Assembly: GCA_041595355.1 (NCBI GenBank)
Contig: JBFHKO010000173.1
Span: forward strand, 1 to 5,436
Direction of reading: 5' to 3'
Origin: JBFHKO01 sp041595355
GTDB lineage: Bacteria > Pseudomonadota > Gammaproteobacteria > Enterobacterales > Aeromonadaceae
DNA length: 5,436 bases
Shown here: piece by piece, positions 1 to 5,436 of the stretch
Layout of the letters: every line of letters begins with the position of its first letter
Numbering within the stretch: position 1 is the first letter of the stretch
Program-made: the position numbers and the translations under genes
The notes under the pieces: generated by a model
Told to the model about the DNA's origin: nothing
The model's input: only the letters and a program-made list of their open reading frames with translations
The model's database searches: none

Positions 1-264
1 CACCAGTTCGCTGGTGCTGGCCAGCTGCCCGAGCCCCACCACGCCGCCCAGCAGTGCCCCCATGGGGAAGAACATCACCAGTTCCTTGGGGGTGGAAAGC
101 AGCACATACCAGGCGGCGGCCCAGACATCATATTGCCCCTGTCCCACCTGCTTGAGCTGCTCGACGAACTTGATCAGCGCAGAGAGGCCCACCAGGGTCA
201 GCGTGGCCAGCAATATGGCCATCAGCACGGTACGGCCGACGTAGCGCTCCAGAATACCCAGCAT
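1..264 (-). CDS. lptG: LptG, LPS export permease subunit (N-terminal 88 residues; runs off the left edge)
   Basis: LptG is one of the two transmembrane subunits of the inner-membrane ABC transporter LptB2FG, which extracts lipopolysaccharide and passes it to the LptC/A bridge. Only the first 88 residues are here, of roughly 360 in E. coli. They begin MLGILERYVGR and align without gaps to E. coli LptG from its residue 3. Visible are TM1 (about 11-33), with a lysine at 32 matching E. coli K34 (reported to contact LPS), a GQGQYD turn at 41-46, K60 matching E. coli K62, and TM2 (about 62-80). The SEL motif of the LptB-coupling helix (E86, equivalent to E. coli E88) is at the very edge. The ATG shares its A with the lptF stop (TGATG). 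A strong Shine-Dalgarno AGGGAGG (274-280) sits nine bases upstream, inside lptF, so coupling to lptF is likely. Identity is secure; the rest of the gene lies outside the window. Confidence 0.95.
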   Translation of the reverse strand, partial: MLGILERYVGRTVLMAILLATLTLVGLSALIKFVEQLKQVGQGQYDVWAAAWYVLLSTPKELVMFFPMGALLGGVVGLGQLASTSELV

Positions 265-1370
265 CAGCGGCAACCTCCCTTGATGCGCAGCCGCCAGCCG
301 TTCCACCAGCGGGTTTCCGCCAGATTGAGGGGCAGGGCAAACAACAGCATGTACAGAACCGGCACCGCATAGAGGCCGGGAAACACCGGCAGGGTGCCAC
401 GCTCCAGGGCCGAACGCCCGGCACTCAGCAACAGGAAGTAACTCAGGTAGAGCAGTATGGCCGGCAACAGCTTGGCGTAGCGGCCCTGGCGCGGGTTCAC
501 CACCGCCATGGGCACCACGATCAGGGTCAGCACCAGGATGGAAAGCGGCAGCGAGACCCGCCATTGCCATTCGGCGATCTGCTTGATCTCCTTGCTGTGA
601 AACAGCTCACCCACCGAGGTGGCCGACTCCTTGCGCGTCGAGGCGATCACCTCGCGCCGCTGCTGCAGCCAGGCGCTGAACTCCTCGAACTGGGACACCT
701 TGAACTCCTGGCCCGGCATGGGGCCCGAATAGCGGCGCCCGTTTTTCAGGGTCAGCCATTGCAGGCCATTCTCGTCCACCGACAACTGGCCGGAGTCGGC
801 CACCAGTATGGTGGGCACCTGGCCATCCCGCGGCTGCTGCAGCAGGAACACCCGCTGCAATCCGGTGCCCTCCTCCTCCAGCTCATCGACATAGGCCACC
901 AGACGGCCACTGTCCACGTTCAGAAAACGCCCCCCCACCAGGGCGGTGAGGGTCGGATCGGAGCGGGCTCGGTCCAGCAGCTGATACTCGGCCTCCCGGG
1001 CCCAGGGGGCCAGCCACATGGTGTTCAGCGTGGCCAGCAGCATGGTGATGAGCGCCAGCACCAGGGTAATGCCCAGCACCGAGCGCGGCCCCATGCCCAC
1101 CGCCCGCAACACCGTCATCTCGCTTTCGGCATACAGGCGGCCATGGGTGAACAGCACGCCGAAAAAGAGGCTGAGGGGAAACAGCAGCAACGCCATGTAG
1201 GGCAGATTGAGGCTCAGCAAGGTGACGATCAGCTGGGTCGGAATGTTGCCACTGGCCGCCTGAGCCAGGATCTTGATGAACTGCTGGCTGGAGAAGATAA
1301 GCAGCAGGATGAACAACACTGCCAGCTGGGTCTTGAGCGTTTCTTTGAATATGTATCGGAAAACCGTCAC
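264..1370 (-). CDS. lptF: LptF, LPS export permease subunit
   Basis: LptF pairs with LptG in the LptB2FG transporter that drives lipopolysaccharide from the inner membrane toward the cell surface. The 368-residue product matches E. coli LptF (366) in length and order: TM1 about 12-32, TM2 51-75, the LptB-coupling segment YAESEMTVLRA at 80-90 (E84 matches E. coli E84), TM3 97-119, a periplasmic beta-jellyroll about 125-260, then TM4 271-291, TM5 301-317 and TM6 332-351. The conserved VVNPRQGR is at 290-297. I chose the GTG at 1370 because MTVFRYIFKETLKTQ then aligns from its first residue with E. coli MIIIRYLVRETLKSQ, and GAGG lies five bases upstream. An in-frame GTG at 1409 would add 13 residues not seen in the family and lies within a dyad and candidate promoter. 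It is the first gene of an lptF-lptG operon and divergent from pepA. Confidence 0.96.
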   Translation of the reverse strand: MTVFRYIFKETLKTQLAVLFILLLIFSSQQFIKILAQAASGNIPTQLIVTLLSLNLPYMALLLFPLSLFFGVLFTHGRLYAESEMTVLRAVGMGPRSVLGITLVLALITMLLATLNTMWLAPWAREAEYQLLDRARSDPTLTALVGGRFLNVDSGRLVAYVDELEEEGTGLQRVFLLQQPRDGQVPTILVADSGQLSVDENGLQWLTLKNGRRYSGPMPGQEFKVSQFEEFSAWLQQRREVIASTRKESATSVGELFHSKEIKQIAEWQWRVSLPLSILVLTLIVVPMAVVNPRQGRYAKLLPAILLYLSYFLLLSAGRSALERGTLPVFPGLYAVPVLYMLLFALPLNLAETRWWNGWRLRIKGGCR

Positions 1371-1375
1371 GCTTG

Positions 1376-1379
1376 CCTC
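1376..1379 (-). promoter_or_regulatory. lptF ribosome binding site supporting the GTG start at 1370
   Basis: On the minus strand GAGG is followed by a five-base spacer and GTG. It is the only Shine-Dalgarno-like sequence close to either possible lptF start, and it favours 1370 over the in-frame GTG at 1409. Confidence 0.65.
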
Positions 1380-1404
1380 GGTGAAAACTTGTAATTTCGG
1401 CCAA

Positions 1405-1430
1405 ATCACTCAAAAATAGAGTTGAGTAAT
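1405..1430. repeat. Inverted repeat over the lptF proximal promoter
   Basis: The arms are ATCACTCAA (1405-1413) and TTGAGTAAT (1422-1430), separated by eight bases. They are complementary at eight of nine positions, and the inner six pairs (ACTCAA/TTGAGT) are perfect. The dyad covers the candidate -10 of the lptF promoter and the start region of its transcript, which is where a repressor would bind. I do not recognise it as a known operator. It has no adjacent gene-end context, so it is not a terminator of a neighbouring gene. Confidence 0.45.
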
Positions 1431-1442
1431 CGATTTTGTCAT
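1413..1442 (-). promoter_or_regulatory. Candidate sigma-70 promoter for lptF-lptG (proximal)
   Basis: Minus strand: ATGACA at 1437-1442 (5 of 6 to the -35 consensus), an 18-base spacer, then TATTTT at 1413-1418 (4 of 6 to the -10). Transcription would start near 1406, giving a leader of about 35 bases ahead of the GTG at 1370. That would place the alternative GTG at 1409 upstream of the transcript start. The call rests on visual matching in an AT-rich stretch, so it is tentative. Confidence 0.35.
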
Positions 1443-1473
1443 ATTTTGCACGCCGAAACCTGCCGGGGAGCAA

Positions 1474-1501
1474 TTGACCGAACCGTCATGCGCCTCATTA
1501 T
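1474..1501 (+). promoter_or_regulatory. Candidate sigma-70 promoter for pepA
   Basis: TTGACC (1474-1479; 5 of 6 to the -35 consensus) is followed by 16 bases and CATTAT (1496-1501; 4 of 6 to the -10). A better -10-like hexamer, GATAAT, lies at 1504-1509 but has no good -35 at 16-18 bases. Either way the start of transcription would fall about 1508-1516, some 30 bases ahead of the pepA ATG. The -10 lies inside a long dyad, described separately. Confidence 0.35.
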
Positions 1502-1516
1502 CGGATAATCGGCGCA
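1489..1516. repeat. 28-base interrupted dyad upstream of pepA
   Basis: Outer arms TGCGCC (1489-1494) and GGCGCA (1511-1516) are perfectly complementary. Nested inside are ATTATC (1497-1502) and GATAAT (1504-1509), also perfectly complementary about a single G at 1503. The two pairs are offset by one base (a two-base gap on the left, one on the right). The dyad covers every plausible pepA -10 and ends 16 bases before the pepA Shine-Dalgarno. It could be an operator, or a leader hairpin if transcription begins further upstream. In E. coli, PepA is itself a DNA-binding regulator, so autoregulation is a possible but unproven reading. Confidence 0.5.
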
Positions 1517-1525
1517 CTTTGTCTG
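1497..1525 (-). promoter_or_regulatory. Alternative distal promoter reading toward lptF
   Basis: On the minus strand CAGACA (1520-1525; 4 of 6) is followed by a 17-base spacer and GATAAT (1497-1502; 5 of 6). The -10 is one arm of the symmetrical ATTATC/GATAAT element, so the same bases supply -10-like hexamers in both directions. Use of this promoter would give lptF a leader of about 120 bases. It competes with the proximal candidate; sequence alone cannot choose between them. Confidence 0.25.
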
Positions 1526-1544
1526 TAGGAGCAAGGAGTCCCCC

Positions 1545-3047
1545 ATGGAGTTCAGCGTAAAAAGCGGCAGCCCCGAAAAGCAACGCAGCGCCTGTATCGT
1601 GGTCGGCGTATTCGAACCGCGCCGCCTCTCTCCCGTGGCCGAGCAGCTGGATCGCATCAGCGACGGCTACCTGAGCTCCCTGTTGCGCCGTGGCGATCTG
1701 GAAGGCAAGGCCGGCCAGATGCTGCTGTTGCACCAGGTGCCCGGCGTGCTCTCGGAGCGGGTGCTGCTGGTGGGCTGCGGCAAGGAACGGGAGCTGGACG
1801 AGCGCCAGTTCAAGCAGATCATCCAGAAAAGCATCAGCACCCTCAACGAGACCGGCTCCATGGAGGCGGTCTGCTTCCTCACCGAGCTGCACGTCAAGGG
1901 CCGCGACAGCTACTGGAAGGTGCGCCAGGCGGTGGAAACCACCCAGGCCAGCCTCTACAGCTTCGATCAGTTCAAGACCAACAAGGCCGAAGTGCGCCGC
2001 CCGCTGCGCAAGCTGGTCTTCAACGTCCCGACCCGCCGCGAGCTGACCCAGGGCGAGAAGGCCATTGCCCACGGCCTGGCGGTCGCCAAGGGCGTCAAGG
2101 TGTGTCGCGACGTGGCCAACATGCCGCCCAACATCTGCACCCCCGCCTACCTGGCGTCCCAGGCGCGCCGGCTGGCGGACGCCTGCCCGAACATCAGCAC
2201 CCGGGTGATCGGCGAGCAGCAGATGGCCGAGCTCAACATGAATGCCTACCTTGCCGTGGCGCGCGGCTCCGACAACGAAGCCATGATGTCGGTGATGGAG
2301 TACAAGGGGCACCCGGATGCCAAGCCCATCGTCCTCATCGGCAAGGGGCTCACCTTCGACTCGGGCGGCATCTCCATCAAGCCGGCCGAAGGCATGGACG
2401 AGATGAAGTATGACATGGGCGGCGCCGCCTCGGTGCTGGGGGCCCTGCACGCCCTGGCCGAACTGCAGCTGCCCATCAACGTGGTGGGCATCCTCGCCGG
2501 CGCCGAGAACATGCCGGATGGCAAGGCCTACCGGCCGGGCGACATCCTCACCTCCATGTCCGGACAGACCATAGAGGTGCTGAACACCGACGCCGAAGGG
2601 CGACTGGTGCTCTGCGACGTGCTCACCTATGCCGATCGTTTCGAGCCCGAGTGCGTCATCGACGTGGCCACCCTCACCGGGGCCTGCATCATTGCCCTGG
2701 GCCACCACACCTCCGGCCTGCTGGCCAACCACAATCCGCTGGCCCACGAGCTGCTGAATGCCTCCGAGCTCTCCGGCGACAAGGCTTGGCGCCTGCCGCT
2801 GTGGGACGAATACCAGGAGCAGCTGGAAAGCCCCTTCGCCGACATGACCAACGTGGGGGGGCGCCCGGCGGGCACCATCACCGCCGCCGCCTTCCTGTCG
2901 CGCTTTGCCAAGAAGTACAACTGGGCCCATCTGGACGTCGCCGGTACCGCCTGGAAGTCCGGCAAGGACAAAGGCGCCACCGGTCGTCCGGTGCCGCTGC
3001 TGACCCAGTTCCTGCTGGGACGTGCCGGCGATGACGCCGGCGAATAA
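1545..3047 (+). CDS. pepA: PepA, leucyl aminopeptidase (peptidase family M17)
   Basis: PepA is a cytosolic dinuclear-metal aminopeptidase that removes N-terminal residues from peptides. In E. coli the hexamer also binds DNA, as accessory factor XerB in cer/Xer plasmid-dimer resolution and as CarP in pyrimidine control of carAB. The product has 500 residues (503 in E. coli) and aligns end to end, starting MEFSVKSGSPEKQRSA. The N-terminal domain is about 1-165 and the catalytic domain about 170-490. All M17 key residues are present: metal ligands K267, D272, D290, D349 and E351, and catalytic K279 and R353 in GKGLTFDSGGISIKP and the NTDAEGRL signature (347-354). Residue 292, next to ligand D290, is Gly where I recall Cys in E. 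coli. The ATG has AAGGAG (1533-1538) six bases upstream. pepA is divergent from lptF and leads the pepA-holC-valS series. Whether it keeps the DNA-binding role cannot be read from sequence alone. Confidence 0.98.
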   Translation: MEFSVKSGSPEKQRSACIVVGVFEPRRLSPVAEQLDRISDGYLSSLLRRGDLEGKAGQMLLLHQVPGVLSERVLLVGCGKERELDERQFKQIIQKSISTLNETGSMEAVCFLTELHVKGRDSYWKVRQAVETTQASLYSFDQFKTNKAEVRRPLRKLVFNVPTRRELTQGEKAIAHGLAVAKGVKVCRDVANMPPNICTPAYLASQARRLADACPNISTRVIGEQQMAELNMNAYLAVARGSDNEAMMSVMEYKGHPDAKPIVLIGKGLTFDSGGISIKPAEGMDEMKYDMGGAASVLGALHALAELQLPINVVGILAGAENMPDGKAYRPGDILTSMSGQTIEVLNTDAEGRLVLCDVLTYADRFEPECVIDVATLTGACIIALGHHTSGLLANHNPLAHELLNASELSGDKAWRLPLWDEYQEQLESPFADMTNVGGRPAGTITAAAFLSRFAKKYNWAHLDVAGTAWKSGKDKGATGRPVPLLTQFLLGRAGDDAGE

Positions 3048-3062
3048 GCCCACAACCGCCAC

Positions 3063-3090
3063 GCCGGGAGCTCGCCTGCGCCCTCCCGGC
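3063..3090 (+). other. GC-rich hairpin in the pepA-holC gap
   Basis: A perfect 8-bp inverted repeat, GCCGGGAG (3063-3070) and CTCCCGGC (3083-3090), encloses a 12-base loop. It starts 15 bases after the pepA stop codon and ends 21 bases before the preferred holC ATG. No run of T follows, so it is not a typical intrinsic terminator. It may pause RNA polymerase, protect the 3' end of a processed pepA message, or mark a weak boundary that lowers holC and valS expression. These roles are inference; only the symmetry is seen. Confidence 0.55.
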
Positions 3091-3111
3091 CCGGTCACCT
3101 GACGGATGCCC

Positions 3112-3549
3112 ATGACCCTGGTCCAGTTCCATAGCCTGCCCGATGAGGCGCCGAGCGACGAACAGCCCGCCGCCCTGGCCCTCGCCTGCCGACTGGCCAC
3201 CGACTGCTACCGCGCCGGCGGAACCGTGTTCCTGTTCACCGACAGCGAAGCCGATGCCGGCCGGCTGGACGAGGCCCTCTGGCAGCAGGATGCCGACAGC
3301 TTCGTGCCCCATGCCCTGCAGGACGAACCCGGTGCCCAGCAGGCCCCGGTGGAAATTGGCCATCAGCCGCCCCGGCGTGGCAAGCAGCTGCTCATCAATC
3401 TGAGCCGCCAGGCGCCGCCATTTGCAGGCCGCTTCCCTCAGGTGATAGATTTCATCCCCGCGGACCCCACCCACAAACAGCTGGCCCGTGAACGCTACAA
3501 ACAGTACCGTGCCGCCGGCTTCACGCTGGAGATGGTTCAGCCCGGCTGA
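3112..3549 (+). CDS. holC: HolC, DNA polymerase III chi subunit
   Basis: Chi forms a dimer with psi (HolD) in the clamp-loader complex of DNA polymerase III and links it to the C-terminal tail of single-stranded DNA-binding protein during replication. The 145-residue product (147 in E. coli) keeps the family landmarks: RLDEALW (51-57), SFVPH (63-67), APVEI (78-82) and QLARERYKQYR (123-133). R126, Y129 and K130 in the last motif match E. coli R128, Y131 and K132 at the SSB-binding site. I prefer the ATG at 3112 because MTLVQFHSL then aligns gaplessly with E. coli MKNATFYLL, and GGA lies five bases upstream. An in-frame ATG at 3106 would add Met-Pro. Neither start has a strong Shine-Dalgarno, so translation may be modest, as suits a low-abundance replisome subunit. 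It lies 64 bases after pepA and 31 before valS, probably in one transcript. Confidence 0.93.
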   Translation: MTLVQFHSLPDEAPSDEQPAALALACRLATDCYRAGGTVFLFTDSEADAGRLDEALWQQDADSFVPHALQDEPGAQQAPVEIGHQPPRRGKQLLINLSRQAPPFAGRFPQVIDFIPADPTHKQLARERYKQYRAAGFTLEMVQPG

Positions 3550-3580
3550 CCTCCCCGCCCAACGAGACAGACAGACCACC

Positions 3581-5436
<1,856 letters not shown>

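Noticed and set aside
14..424. Several short open frames (14-244 and 133-372 plus, 128-424 minus) at the left end
   Set aside because: They overlap lptG and the end of lptF in other frames. Their products are low-complexity, and the real lptG frame explains the region.
564..1394. A 276-codon plus-strand open frame across lptF
   Set aside because: It is Gln/His/Gly-rich and antisense to a well-supported membrane protein, with no family resemblance.
1766..1773. GCTGGTGG octamers identical to E. coli Chi, here and at 4339-4346 (plus) and 303-310 (minus)
   Set aside because: They arise from common Leu-Val codons (CTG GTG) in GC-rich genes, and it is unknown whether this organism uses the E. coli Chi sequence. 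Three in 5.4 kb is not notable.
3048..3111. Possible small gene or RNA between pepA and holC
   Set aside because: The gap is only 64 bases and holds just the hairpin and the holC leader; no open frame with a ribosome binding site is visible.
1410..3200. A 596-codon open frame on the minus strand across pepA
   Set aside because: It is antisense to pepA, whose catalytic motifs and full-length match are clear. The predicted protein is Gly/His/Gln/Val-rich with no recognisable domain, as expected for the shadow frame of a GC-rich gene with strong third-position bias.

Overview
The window is an ordinary chromosomal stretch of a GC-rich gammaproteobacterium. It holds five protein genes, two of them cut by the window edges, in an order I know from enterobacteria and their relatives: lptG and lptF leftward on the minus strand, then pepA, holC and valS rightward on the plus strand. 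All five proteins align closely with the E. coli K-12 proteins as I remember them. The high GC with strong G/C third-position codon choice, and the strong similarity to enterobacterial and Aeromonas-type proteins, suggest an Aeromonadales-like organism (for example Oceanimonas, Zobellella or Aeromonas). That placement is inference; no search was run.

Layout. Bases 1-264 (minus) encode the first 88 codons of LptG. LptF (264-1370, minus) lies directly upstream of it, with its stop overlapping the lptG start by one base (TGATG), so the two are almost certainly translationally coupled. Bases 1371-1544 are the only sizeable non-coding stretch: a comparatively AT-rich divergent promoter region with two inverted repeats, one over a candidate lptF promoter and one, longer, just upstream of the pepA ribosome binding site. 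pepA (1545-3047) is followed after a short gap containing a perfect 8-bp GC hairpin by holC (3112-3549). After 31 bases comes valS (3581 to the edge), which covers about two thirds of the protein.

Functions. LptF and LptG are the membrane subunits of the LptB2FG transporter that extracts lipopolysaccharide from the inner membrane. PepA is a cytosolic leucyl aminopeptidase that in E. coli also binds DNA (XerB/CarP role). HolC is the chi subunit of the DNA polymerase III clamp loader, and ValS charges tRNA-Val. The plus-strand genes are probably co-transcribed housekeeping genes with no common pathway. I see no mobile element, CRISPR array, tRNA, rRNA or novel system. The points most worth checking are the two dyads in the divergent promoter region and the start sites of lptF and holC.
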